Positions 1 to 8,283 of a DNA stretch of 64,000 nucleotides are shown in pieces (positions within the stretch are counted from its first letter, which is position 1; the number at the start of each line of letters is the position of its first letter). Both the position numbers and the translations under genes were made by a program. The DNA comes from CAUPWF01 sp036656615 (GTDB lineage Bacteria > Bacillota > Clostridia > Lachnospirales > Lachnospiraceae). The notes beneath the pieces were generated by a model. The model saw only the letters and a list, made by a program, of their open reading frames with translations, was not told where the DNA came from and made no database searches. The stretch is from assembly GCA_036656615.1 (NCBI GenBank), contig JAVXHY010000002.1:114337-178336 (forward strand). Reading direction: 5' to 3'.

Positions 1-1723
1 CCATCTGACTATCCGTAAGAGGATAGTACTCCCGCTCTTCTCTGTAGTTGTCCCAGTCAAATCCTTCATCCTTTTTCCATAGCTTTGCGATTTCTTTCGG
101 AGTTCTTCCCTTAAATACCACATCCGATGTAAGACCGCTGCAGGCTTCCTGCACCATTAACACCTTGATTGAATCGCCGCCAATATTGAAAAAGTCATCG
201 TTCACTCCAACAATTCCGCAATCTAATATCCTTTCAAATACTGCACACAACACGTTCTCTTCTTCTGTTACAGGAGCTTCGTATTCTTTTTTGAATGTGG
301 AAGTATCCGGTGCTGTCAGCAATACTCTGTCAATTTTACCATTTATATTCAGAGGAAGCCGTTCCATCTGTACTAAAAACTGTGGAATCATATATTCCGG
401 AAGTTTCTTTTTGAATTCCGCTTCGATTACCGCTGTTGCATTGGCTACCTTGGCATCTTCAAAAAGCTGGAAATACCCACATAGATAGGTCTGGCCATAT
501 TGATTTTCAAAGTTTTTTACCACCCCTGCCCTGACATAAGACAAGCTGTTCATGATTGCTTCGATTTCTCCTGTTTCCACACGCTGTCCGTTAATCTTTA
601 CCATCCAGTCTTTCCGATTTACATAGAGAAGATTACCATCTGGCAGAAACTTCCCTAAATCACCGCTATGGTATAAAATCTTATCATCTTCCCCTATAGA
701 AAATGGATTTTCCACAAACACTTCTGCCGTTTTTTCAGGAAGTTCTAAGTATCCGTTTGCCATTGGCCCAGTAATACATATTTCTCCTGTTTCTCCCTCT
801 TTCACCTGATTTCCATCCGCATCAAGCACATAAATCTTCACACCTTCATCTGGCTTTCCAATCGGCGTGTTCTCATATGGCTTATCTACTCTAAAATAAG
901 AGGTAGAGCCAGCCGTTTCGCTTGATCCATACACATTGATCAGATCATATCCATGTCCGCATACATGAATAAGCCGCTCACTTCCTGTCAAAACCAGACG
1001 CAGCGACGGACTTTTATTTTCATATATCTTTAACATCTGTGGACTCAAAAAGAACGCCGTAATCTGATGTTTCAGCACATACTCCTCTATACGGCGGACA
1101 TCCTTATAGCCCTTTTCACTATGTATATGAATGGTTACACCTTCAAAGAGGTTTGCAAAAATATCTATGACAATGGCAATAAAATTATAAGGTACATTGG
1201 ACAGATAACTATCCTCCTGGGTAAGCCGCATTATTTTTGCAATTCTATCTGCCGAGCAATACAAGGCCTTATTACTATGAACAATTCCTTTCGGTACTCC
1301 TGTAGAACCGGATGTATAAATAACCAGTGCAACGTCGCTTTCGTGATATATATGCGGTGTGAATGTTAGATTTTTTGCCTTTGCTTTCTCTATGAACTCT
1401 TCCTGCATAATCAAAGAAGCTTTACATTGACTTTGAATAAAGGAACAACGCTCTGGAGGGTACTCATAAGAAAGCGGTACAAACCCACTGCCTGCTTTTA
1501 ATATTCCAATAGTTGCAGCCACAAACTCCATCTTTCTTGGCAGCAGTACTGGAACCAGACTCCCCTGTTCCACATGATTTTCCACAATCCATGCCGCTAT
1601 CTTATCACTGAGCTCATCCAGTTCCTTATAAGTAGTCTCTCTTTCACCTTCCATATCTACAATTGCAGTCTTATCCGGATACTGCATCACAATATCTTTC
1701 AATCTCTCTGTGAACACTCTCAT
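1..1723 (-). CDS. Nonribosomal peptide synthetase, N-terminal adenylation-carrier part (truncated by window edge)
   Basis: The first 574 residues of a larger synthetase are visible; no stop codon is reached before base 1. Residues 1 to about 480 form an AMP-binding adenylation domain: A3 core TSGSTGVPKG at 137-146, A5 NVYGSSET, A7 YHSGDL, A8 near KINGQRVETGEIE, and A10 NGKIDR with the catalytic lysine. A carrier domain follows, with GGDSI and the phosphopantetheine-accepting serine at 518. The last residues, YYPLTDSQM, look like the start of a condensation-type domain. There is no condensation domain before the adenylation domain, so this is probably a loading module. In the A4 motif (FIAIVID, 181-187) the usual Asp235 position is Ile182. 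The ATG overlaps the stop of the upstream kinase gene (ATGA), with GGAGG in front, so translation is coupled. Product unknown. Confidence 0.9.
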   Translation of the reverse strand, partial: MRVFTERLKDIVMQYPDKTAIVDMEGERETTYKELDELSDKIAAWIVENHVEQGSLVPVLLPRKMEFVAATIGILKAGSGFVPLSYEYPPERCSFIQSQCKASLIMQEEFIEKAKAKNLTFTPHIYHESDVALVIYTSGSTGVPKGIVHSNKALYCSADRIAKIMRLTQEDSYLSNVPYNFIAIVIDIFANLFEGVTIHIHSEKGYKDVRRIEEYVLKHQITAFFLSPQMLKIYENKSPSLRLVLTGSERLIHVCGHGYDLINVYGSSETAGSTSYFRVDKPYENTPIGKPDEGVKIYVLDADGNQVKEGETGEICITGPMANGYLELPEKTAEVFVENPFSIGEDDKILYHSGDLGKFLPDGNLLYVNRKDWMVKINGQRVETGEIEAIMNSLSYVRAGVVKNFENQYGQTYLCGYFQLFEDAKVANATAVIEAEFKKKLPEYMIPQFLVQMERLPLNINGKIDRVLLTAPDTSTFKKEYEAPVTEEENVLCAVFERILDCGIVGVNDDFFNIGGDSIKVLMVQEACSGLTSDVVFKGRTPKEIAKLWKKDEGFDWDNYREEREYYPLTDSQM

Positions 1724-2130
1724 AGCTTATCCTCCATTTGTATTTTCAAGGTTAAAATGTTTTTCTCTGCCTTTCGTTCATAACCCATAAAATCCATACA
1801 ACTCTTCACAAAATAAATACCAAGTCCACCAATAGGACGAATTTCAGCAGGAAGTGAAATATCCGGATCCAGTTGCTCCAATGGATTATACGCAACTCCG
1901 GAATCTATAAACTCCATTACAAGACTGCCATCTTCCATCCAGCAGTTGATTTGTACAGTCCCCTCTGAATTCAAATAGGCATATGCCGCTATATTTGAAA
2001 ACACTTCCTCTACCGTTAACTCTACACGGTTGTATCCTTCTTTCAAACCATTCTCCTTTGCAAATGCACCTACAAAGTCAATTGCTTCATAAAGAAATTC
2101 CTGTTTTGCTGGGAGCGTTATCTTCTTCAT
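1720..2130 (-). CDS. RsbW/SpoIIAB-type ATP-binding serine kinase (anti-sigma regulator)
   Basis: A 136-residue single-domain GHKL (HATPase_c_2) protein. The N box is VEEVFSNIAAYAY, with Glu42 and Asn46 spaced as in SpoIIAB/RsbW. The G1 box is DSGVAYNP (76-83) and the G2 box GGLGIYFVK (101-109). Proteins of this family bind a sigma factor or other client and phosphorylate a STAS partner. The gene sits directly behind a STAS gene and a PP2C gene, so all three partner-switch components are present in order. Its last codon overlaps the NRPS start by four bases. No sigma factor is adjacent, so the client is unknown. Family assignment is firm; target is inferred only. Confidence 0.88.
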   Translation of the reverse strand: MKKITLPAKQEFLYEAIDFVGAFAKENGLKEGYNRVELTVEEVFSNIAAYAYLNSEGTVQINCWMEDGSLVMEFIDSGVAYNPLEQLDPDISLPAEIRPIGGLGIYFVKSCMDFMGYERKAEKNILTLKIQMEDKL

Positions 2131-2139
2131 AGCTTTTTC

Positions 2140-2433
2140 TCAACTTTCTTCTATCATAAGCATTTTGTTAAATCCACTCATCTTCATAACCTCTAACACT
2201 GGAGCAGAAGGATTCTTAACCACCATAGGTGCCTTGTTTTCATCCGATTTTTTCTTGCAGACTAAGAGTGACCGAAGTCCGGCACTTGATATGTAGGACA
2301 CCTCTGTCAGGTCAACAATCAGTTGCCGAAAGGTTTCACCTTGTATGTATGCCGTTAATTCAGGTGCCGTAATGCTATCAAGCCTCCCCTCTGGTTGGAT
2401 TGTTAACTTGCCATTTTCTTTGAATGTTTTCAT
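2140..2433 (-). CDS. STAS-domain anti-sigma factor antagonist (RsbV/SpoIIAA type)
   Basis: A 97-residue STAS protein that fills the whole family length. The expected phosphoacceptor region is YISSAGLRSLL around Ser49/Ser50. I chose the ATG at 2433 because AAAGGAG lies just upstream; a TTG six codons earlier would overlap that ribosome site. By family precedent the kinase encoded next phosphorylates this protein, the PP2C enzyme encoded before it removes the phosphate, and the unphosphorylated form captures the kinase. It lies between those two genes with only short gaps, consistent with one transcript. Confidence 0.88.
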   Translation of the reverse strand: MKTFKENGKLTIQPEGRLDSITAPELTAYIQGETFRQLIVDLTEVSYISSAGLRSLLVCKKKSDENKAPMVVKNPSAPVLEVMKMSGFNKMLMIEES

Positions 2434-2478
2434 ATCATTACTCCTTTCCAAAAGTATTTTTAGATGTATCGGCTGCCC

Positions 2479-4422
2479 TTATTCTACAACCAGAGCCAGC
2501 ATCGTGATATCATCAGACTGCTCTGTACCTTTTGTAAATTCCATTATATTTGTTTCCAGTTTTGTCACCGTTTCCTTACTGGAGACATCGCTTTGAAATG
2601 ATTCCACTATACACTGAAAAAGGCGGTCATTTCCAAAAAATTCTTTTCCCATACCTTCAGCTTCATTTACCCCATCTGTATAAATGAAGAGTTTGAATTT
2701 CTCCTCGTAGTTCACGGTACAAAGGTGGTACTCAATATTTTCCATTGGTCCTAGCACAAAGTCTGCTTCTTCGTTGAGCCACTGCACCCTTCCATCACAG
2801 CAGCAAACAGGGGGATTATGTCCCGCATTCGCATATAGCATTGTCTTTTCTTTCCTGTCTATAATGGCTGCAAACGAAGTCACAAACATCATTGCCTGAT
2901 TATTCTTTGAAAGGACATCGTTCACACGAGAGAACATTTCGTTAGGCAAAAGTGTACAACTGGCATCAATAAGTGTCTTTGCCTGCACCATAAACATAGC
3001 AGCAGAAATATCTTTTCCCGAAACGTCTGCAATACATACAAATACTCTGTTTTCATCTAACTGTACAAAGTGGTAAAAATCTCCTCCAACTTCCTTGGCT
3101 GGCTTTATATATGGTACCAAATCAAATCCTGTACCTGTCCACTTCCCTGGCAGCATTCCCTGCTGAATATTCCTTGCCACAGAAAGTTCCGCTGCTAACC
3201 GCTCCTCCTTCATCGTCCGAAGCCGAATATCCTCCACAAATCCACGAATATTTTCTGCCATATGATCCACGGCCATAGACAGATTATCAAGCTCCGTATT
3301 GGTCTTTCTAAGAATCAGCCGCTCTTTAGAAAGCTCCTGATCCTCTACAAATCCAGCCGCGTATTCCGCCACTATTACTGCCGGTTTAATTACATTTTTT
3401 TGAATAATATACAAGATTACAGAGAGAATATTTATCAAAATTGTTCCTGCCACAGCCATATTTGTAAATACGCGAATCCATAACTCGCTCATGCGTGACA
3501 CATCATATCCGATATGCGAAAGGTCTGTATACAGCATCTGAAACGATGATATGGTGTAGTAGCTGATAACTGCACCTAAGATAATCAAAAACAGTAGGAT
3601 AAAGTATGCTGCCAAACCGCTCACCGGATGGTATAACACCGATGATTCACTACATTTCTTGTTGCTGATGTGTTTCATCGGTAAAACCGCCACCATCGCT
3701 GATACCGCCAAAAACAGTATACACAGCACCATGACAACTGGTTCTTTTCTATATTCTGGATTCCATGTTAATACTGCTAGAACCACAGACAATCCCCCAG
3801 CCAAAACACCAAGAACAGCGTCAACTACATATCCGTTTCCTCTGGATTGCTGCTGATAAACGCCCTCTGGTATGTGAGGTACCATATGAAACTGAACCGT
3901 ACATATATGGAAAATTAACATTCCTCCCGAAATTGATAGATTATAGTACTGCAGTGCCACCGGAAGAAAAAATTTCCCATAAACAATCCCGCCCAGAATA
4001 AGACCTGAGGAGGCGATGATACCGACAGATATACTTCCAGATAATAACGTGATGAACACAAATTTTAAAAATGCTCCCGGAGAGTCAAGATATCTAAGTG
4101 ATTTATCTTTCCCCAAAAATAATGTATGCCATAATTTATAAGGAAACCAAGCCATGGAAAAGTTCCCTAAAAATCCAAACACACAGTACATATCAATTCC
4201 GGTATACAAATCTCTCGCCAGATTCCCCAACGCACATGCCAACGCTCCCGGAAATCCATAGAGTAACCCAACTACCACCGCAATAAGTCCAGTAAATCGA
4301 ATCTCCGAAAAACCATCTGGAAACGTGAACGTCAAATTAGGCATGGACAATATGTAGCAAAGAACACCTATGGCAACAAAAGTCCATACTTTCTTTACCC
4401 CTTTATACGCAGTCTTTTTCAA
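2479..4422 (-). CDS. Membrane-bound SpoIIE-family PP2C phosphatase with S-component-like sensor domain
   Basis: About 647 residues. The N-terminal half has several hydrophobic segments. A stretch near residues 30-100 with SEIRFTG, GFPGALACALGNLARDLYTG and PYKLW resembles the substrate-binding S components of ECF transporters. Further membrane segments and a HAMP-like linker follow. The last roughly 240 residues are a SpoIIE/RsbU phosphatase: ARNIQQGMLP, VGGDFYHF with a metal-binding Asp, ADVSGKDISAAM and DDITMLAL. The likely start is a TTG at 4422 behind a G-rich ribosome site; the frame stays open 57 codons further upstream, but that extension is AT-rich and unlike the family. It probably switches the STAS partner in response to a membrane or extracellular signal. 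Which ligand is sensed is unknown. Confidence 0.85.
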   Translation of the reverse strand: MKKTAYKGVKKVWTFVAIGVLCYILSMPNLTFTFPDGFSEIRFTGLIAVVVGLLYGFPGALACALGNLARDLYTGIDMYCVFGFLGNFSMAWFPYKLWHTLFLGKDKSLRYLDSPGAFLKFVFITLLSGSISVGIIASSGLILGGIVYGKFFLPVALQYYNLSISGGMLIFHICTVQFHMVPHIPEGVYQQQSRGNGYVVDAVLGVLAGGLSVVLAVLTWNPEYRKEPVVMVLCILFLAVSAMVAVLPMKHISNKKCSESSVLYHPVSGLAAYFILLFLIILGAVISYYTISSFQMLYTDLSHIGYDVSRMSELWIRVFTNMAVAGTILINILSVILYIIQKNVIKPAVIVAEYAAGFVEDQELSKERLILRKTNTELDNLSMAVDHMAENIRGFVEDIRLRTMKEERLAAELSVARNIQQGMLPGKWTGTGFDLVPYIKPAKEVGGDFYHFVQLDENRVFVCIADVSGKDISAAMFMVQAKTLIDASCTLLPNEMFSRVNDVLSKNNQAMMFVTSFAAIIDRKEKTMLYANAGHNPPVCCCDGRVQWLNEEADFVLGPMENIEYHLCTVNYEEKFKLFIYTDGVNEAEGMGKEFFGNDRLFQCIVESFQSDVSSKETVTKLETNIMEFTKGTEQSDDITMLALVVE

Positions 4423-4710
4423 AATGTTCCCCCATCTTTCTACTTTATATATACGGTTTAATATATACTTACTATAATAAATCAAAAACAATATAAAGTA
4501 ATATTTTTTGCACGAAAAGTTGCTTTTTCTGCTTGAAATGTAGATGTACTCATGAATTTTTTTAAAAATGGAGCCTCTCATGTATAAATACACGGGCTTC
4601 TAGTATCCTGCTCAATCTTTCATTTTGGGAAAAGCAGACATCTCAATAATTTATTTCGGTGATTTCTTCCTCTTTTACCTTATAATATTGTTACTCTTCC
4701 TATTTTTTTT

Positions 4711-4739
4711 ATTGTATCATGTTCTTTAGGTTATATCCA
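4711..4739 (-). promoter_or_regulatory. Putative SigA promoter of the phosphatase-STAS-kinase-NRPS operon
   Basis: On the minus strand TGGATA is followed after 17 bases by TACAAT. This would give a leader of nearly 300 bases before the TTG start at 4422. The stretch 4423-4756 contains no other gene I can support. The leader is AT-rich and shows no riboswitch class that I recognise. Confidence 0.45.
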
Positions 4740-4756
4740 CAAATATATATGCATCA

Positions 4757-4802
4757 AAAAACTCCTCACAAACAGTGTGTTACACCATTTGCAAGGAGTG
4801 CT
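4757..4802 (-). terminator. Rho-independent terminator after tsf
   Basis: Read on the minus strand, ACTCCT pairs with AGGAGT around an internal GTGT/ACAC hairpin, and a TTTTTT run follows. It lies about 30 bases past the tsf stop. Confidence 0.8.
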
Positions 4803-4831
4803 TTATTACATTATTTTTGATAAAACTTTTC

Positions 4832-5755
4832 TTATTTACCCATCTGTGCTGCAACTTCTTCTGCAAAATTTTCAGATTTCTTTTCTAATCCTTCACCAGT
4901 TTCAAAACGGATGAATTTTACAATTGACATCTTAGCTCCTGCTTCTTTTGCAACTTTATCTAAATATTTGCCTACTGTTAATTCAGAATCTTGAACATAA
5001 CCTTGCTCTAATAGACAAATTTCTTTTAATTCCTTATTCAAACGTCCAATAATCATCTTTTCGATAATATTATCTGGTTTTTCAGGGTTTTCAATCTTTG
5101 CCTGTGCTAATAAGATTTCTTTCTCATGTGCTTTATATTCTTCTGAAACTTCAGCTTGTGATACGTATTTTGGTGACATTGCAGCAACCTGCATTGCAAT
5201 GTTTTTCAAGCATGTCTTTACTTCATCATTAACAACATCGGTTTGTGCTTCAATTAAAACGCCAATTCTTCCGCCGCCATGAATATAAGATACAACACAA
5301 CCATCTTCTATTTGAATTTTTTCAAATCTTCTGATGTTTAAATTCTCACCAATAACTGCAATTTTATCAGTTAATGCATCTTTTACAGTCTTGGTTGTGT
5401 CTACTTTCCAAGGTTCAGAAAGAAAAGCTTCCATATCAGTTGCTGATGTATCAACAGCTTGTTTTGCCACATCTGTAACAAATGTCTGGAACTCATCATT
5501 TTTGGCAACAAAGTCTGTTTCTGAATTCACTTCAACAATAGCTGCAATTTTATCTTCGTTAACTACTGCTTTAACTAGACCTTCACTTGCAATTCTTCCA
5601 GCCTTTTTTTCTGCCTTTGCCTGACCATTTTTTCTTAGGTATTCTACTGCTTCATCAATATTACCATCTGTTTCATTGAGAGCCTTTTTACAGTCCATCA
5701 TTCCTGCGCCTGTTATTTCTCTTAATTCTTTTACCATACTTGCGGTAACTGCCAT
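4832..5755 (-). CDS. tsf: Translation elongation factor Ts
   Basis: 307 residues, standard bacterial EF-Ts length. The N-terminal UBA-like domain contains the family signature VKELREITGAGMMDCKKAL, and the core contains VEVNSETDFVAKN. EF-Ts exchanges GDP for GTP on EF-Tu in the cytoplasm. The gene follows rpsB by 26 bases in the classic rpsB-tsf operon and ends at a clear terminator. The start is the first ATG, with GGAGG upstream. Nothing is unusual. Confidence 0.98.
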   Translation of the reverse strand: MAVTASMVKELREITGAGMMDCKKALNETDGNIDEAVEYLRKNGQAKAEKKAGRIASEGLVKAVVNEDKIAAIVEVNSETDFVAKNDEFQTFVTDVAKQAVDTSATDMEAFLSEPWKVDTTKTVKDALTDKIAVIGENLNIRRFEKIQIEDGCVVSYIHGGGRIGVLIEAQTDVVNDEVKTCLKNIAMQVAAMSPKYVSQAEVSEEYKAHEKEILLAQAKIENPEKPDNIIEKMIIGRLNKELKEICLLEQGYVQDSELTVGKYLDKVAKEAGAKMSIVKFIRFETGEGLEKKSENFAEEVAAQMGK

Positions 5756-5781
5756 GATTATTTTCCTCCATTATCTATGTC

Positions 5782-6516
5782 TTAAGCTTCTACTGTAACT
5801 TCCACTTCTTCTGCTACTTCTTCTTCACCTGTAGCACCTTGATTTGCTTCAATTACTGCATCTGCCATTTTTGCAACAATTAATTTAACAGCTCTGATTG
5901 CATCATCATTTCCTGGAATTACATAATCTAATTCTTCTGGGTCACAGTTTGTATCTGCAATACCAATCAATGGAATTCCTAAAGTATGTGCTTCTTGTAC
6001 ACAGATTCTTTCCTTCTTAGGATCTACGATAAAGATTGCATCTGGTGCTTTCTTCATGTTCTTAATTCCACCTAAGTTTCTTTCCAGCTTATCCCATTCC
6101 TTCTTAATTTCAATAACTTCTTTCTTAGGTAATACGTCGAAAGTTCCGTCTTCTGACATTCTTTCGATATCTTTTAAACGATTAATTCTACTTTGGATTG
6201 TCTTAAAGTTGGTCAACATACCGCCCAACCATCTTTCGTTAACATAGAACATTCCACAACGCTCTGCTTCTGACTTAATTGCATCCTGAGCTTGTTTTTT
6301 AGTTCCAACAAAAAGAATTGTTCCGCCTTCATTTGCTACTTCTGAAATAGCATTGTAAGCATCATCTACTTTTCCAACTGATTTCTGTAAATCGATAATA
6401 TAGATTCCGTTTCTTTCTGTGTAGATGTATTCCGCCATCTTAGGGTTCCATCTTCTAGTTTGATGTCCAAAGTGAACACCTGCTTCTAATAGTTGTTTCA
6501 TTGATATAACGCTCAT
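5782..6516 (-). CDS. rpsB: 30S ribosomal protein S2
   Basis: 244 residues. S2 signatures are visible near the start (MKQLLEAGVHFGHQTRRWNPKM) and in the middle (DAIFIVDPKKERICVQEAHTLGIPLIGIADTNCDPE). S2 assembles late on the 30S subunit and helps hold S1 or the mRNA. The gene leads the rpsB-tsf operon and has a GGAGG ribosome site six bases before the ATG. Its C-terminus is a short acidic tail rich in Glu and Val, as in many Firmicutes. A consensus-like promoter and a leader of about 140 bases lie upstream. Confidence 0.98.
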   Translation of the reverse strand: MSVISMKQLLEAGVHFGHQTRRWNPKMAEYIYTERNGIYIIDLQKSVGKVDDAYNAISEVANEGGTILFVGTKKQAQDAIKSEAERCGMFYVNERWLGGMLTNFKTIQSRINRLKDIERMSEDGTFDVLPKKEVIEIKKEWDKLERNLGGIKNMKKAPDAIFIVDPKKERICVQEAHTLGIPLIGIADTNCDPEELDYVIPGNDDAIRAVKLIVAKMADAVIEANQGATGEEEVAEEVEVTVEA

Positions 6517-6529
6517 GTTATTTCCTCCA

Positions 6530-6655
6530 TTTGGTTTTACTTCCGTATGTTTCTTTGCTGCACTGACTTCTTTTCTTTATGTGCACACTTCTCTTAAGAC
6601 CTGTTTCTTCTAAAACTTGGCACCCTTAAAAGCAACCACATACGTGTTTTTTGCG
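6530..6655 (-). promoter_or_regulatory. Possible structured rpsB leader
   Basis: The 5' leader between the promoter and rpsB contains complementary segments near its two ends (CGTATG near 6645 and CATACG near 6547), so it could close into a long-range stem. Ribosomal protein operons often have such autoregulatory leaders. I cannot match this one to a named family, so it is an inference from pairing only. Confidence 0.35.
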
Positions 6656-6663
6656 ACTCTAAC

Positions 6664-6693
6664 ATTGTATCATGAGTCACTATCATTGTGCAA
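6664..6693 (-). promoter_or_regulatory. rpsB-tsf promoter
   Basis: On the minus strand TTGCAC is followed by an 18-base spacer and TACAAT, about 150 bases upstream of the rpsB start. The match to SigA consensus is good. Confidence 0.7.
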
Positions 6694-6710
6694 GGGCTTT
6701 TTCAATAAAC

Positions 6711-6747
6711 TTTTGATTATGAGTGAATGGCATAGCTGAATTGTTAT
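6711..6747. repeat. Palindromic intergenic repeat, partial copy C
   Basis: This stretch (TTTTGATTATGAG ... GAATGGCATAGCTGAATTGTTA) matches the right half of the 76-base palindrome at 38877-38952. It is also a near mirror image of the left part of the copy at 8161-8245. It lies between rpsB and the NlpC/P60 gene. Confidence 0.65.
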
Positions 6748-6789
6748 GATTATTGTTTCGGTGCATCCATCTGTTTCGATACATATTTT

Positions 6790-6815
6790 AAGGGTCGAAA
6801 CAAAGTTTCGACCCT
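6790..6815. terminator. Hairpin terminator at the end of the NlpC/P60 gene
   Basis: AAGGGTCGAAAC and GTTTCGACCCTT form a perfect stem with a three-base loop. The U-rich tail is better on the plus strand (TTTTTATA) than on the minus strand (TTAAAATAT), although the gene it follows is on the minus strand. Confidence 0.7.
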
Positions 6816-6837
6816 TTTTATAAATTCACTTTACGAT

Positions 6838-7911
6838 TTACCAATATCTTACGTATACCGATGCTCTAACTGGACTAATACAAATAGGTACACCTTCTTG
6901 CTGTGCTTCAATCATCTGTCCGCCACCTATGTAAATTGCAACATGTCCAGGTGTCCAGGCAATGTCTCCTGGCAATGGATCACTGACACGTCGACCACCT
7001 GCTAACTGACCAGTATCTACTCGAGCAATGGTAATTCCTGCAACAGCATGACAATACTTTGTAAGTCCAGAACAATCCAATCCTACTCCCGGTTCATTTC
7101 CACCCCATACATATGGAACTCCAAGCTGTGAATAGGCTGCACTAACAATAATGCTAGCTACGCTGGAATCACCTGATCCCCCGCCTCCAATAGAAGGTGG
7201 TGGTGTTGGGATTGTGTTTGAAGGATTCCATCCATTGGAAGAACCTTGTCCACCATTGGAAACTACTGCCTGTTGTCTTGCTGCTTCTTGCGCTTTTGCT
7301 GCTTCCTCTGCCGCTTTAGCTGCAGCTGCCTGTAATTGTGCATCAAAATCTGCCATTTCACCACGTTTTGATTCAATGGTAGCTGTTAAATTATCTTGTT
7401 CTGTATCATATTCAACATTCATTTTCTTCAAATTTGTCATTTCTTTTTCCAAATTTGTCTTCATCGTCTCAATATCTTGCTTTGTTTCCACATAATCTTG
7501 AAGCATCTTGCGATCCTGTGAATGAATTGCTGATACGTATTCTGCTTTATTCAACATCTCTGTAATACTCTTAGAAGATATTAAATTCTCTAAAAAGCTT
7601 GTATCACCATCTTCATACATGTACTTGATACGAAGCTTCATATCTTCATATTGCTTTATTTCCTTTTCCTGTGCATCTTCCAACTCTACATTCGCTGTCT
7701 TGATTGCGATGCCTTTATCCGTCATTCGTTGTTCCAAATCCTGCATCTTAACCATTACTTGTTTTAATTCTTCTTGTAGATTATTCACTTCACTCTCAGT
7801 AGATGCTTTCTTTTGCTTTAAATCATCTACACCCGGAGCTGCAAAAACTGGAGTTACAAGTAATGAACTTACAACTGCTACCGTAATAAATGTTTTCATA
7901 AATTTTCTCAT
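6838..7911 (-). CDS. Secreted NlpC/P60 peptidoglycan endopeptidase with coiled coil
   Basis: 357 residues. A signal peptide (basic start, hydrophobic core, cleavage near VFAAPG at 23-26) is followed by long heptad-rich coiled coil at about 28-210, as in PcsB/CwlO-type hydrolases. A Gly/Ser/Pro linker comes next, then an NlpC/P60 domain from about 250. The catalytic Cys280 is in LDCSGLT and His323 in PGHVAIYIG. The enzyme should cut peptide stems in the cell wall, and the coiled coil probably mediates control by FtsEX or membrane partners. It is monocistronic, with its own promoter and terminator, and is flanked by two copies of a palindromic repeat. Confidence 0.93.
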   Translation of the reverse strand: MRKFMKTFITVAVVSSLLVTPVFAAPGVDDLKQKKASTESEVNNLQEELKQVMVKMQDLEQRMTDKGIAIKTANVELEDAQEKEIKQYEDMKLRIKYMYEDGDTSFLENLISSKSITEMLNKAEYVSAIHSQDRKMLQDYVETKQDIETMKTNLEKEMTNLKKMNVEYDTEQDNLTATIESKRGEMADFDAQLQAAAAKAAEEAAKAQEAARQQAVVSNGGQGSSNGWNPSNTIPTPPPSIGGGGSGDSSVASIIVSAAYSQLGVPYVWGGNEPGVGLDCSGLTKYCHAVAGITIARVDTGQLAGGRRVSDPLPGDIAWTPGHVAIYIGGGQMIEAQQEGVPICISPVRASVYVRYW

Positions 7912-7967
7912 ATATCACCCATCCTATTCCTTATTCTGTATTCATGTCCCCACATAAATCTACATTT

Positions 7968-7996
7968 AGCATACTACACTTGATTACTTTTTTCAA
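7968..7996 (-). promoter_or_regulatory. Putative promoter of the NlpC/P60 gene
   Basis: On the minus strand TTGAAA, a 17-base spacer and TATGCT lie about 60 bases upstream of the ATG. The rest of 7912-8283 contains only the repeat copy at 8161-8245 and AT-rich sequence. Confidence 0.5.
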
Positions 7997-8160
7997 TCAT
8001 TTTGCGAATATATTTCTCTCTTTTATATCAAAAAGATACAAAAAGCACTCTAAACTTTAACTTAGGAGATTCTTGTCATTTTGTTTTTCTTATTATGGGT
8101 TCATTATAGATTACTTTGTAAAATTTTGCAATGTTTTTTAATGCTTTCGTAACATTTATT

Positions 8161-8245
8161 GTAACAATTCAGCCATAATCAAAAGAATGAGCAAATCAAA
8201 CTTACATGAATGAGCACATTCTTTTAATTATGAGCAGAATGCCCG
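8161..8245. repeat. Palindromic intergenic repeat, copy A
   Basis: GTAACAATTCAGCCAT, AATCAAAAGAATGAGCA and ATTATGAGCAGAATG follow the same order as in the copy at 38877-38952. An extra stretch of about 20 bases lies in the middle and duplicates GAATGAGCA. The right outer arm is degraded. Confidence 0.75.
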
Positions 8246-8283
8246 TTTATGATATGATTATTGCTACTCATATGTTAAAGCAT

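Noticed and set aside
48..488. Plus-strand open frame of 146 codons at the left edge
   Set aside because: It is antisense to the NRPS carrier and adenylation region, which has all core motifs on the minus strand.
4423..4593. N-terminal extension of the PP2C phosphatase
   Set aside because: The 57 extra codons are AT-rich and Lys/Tyr-rich, have no ribosome site and do not resemble the family start.
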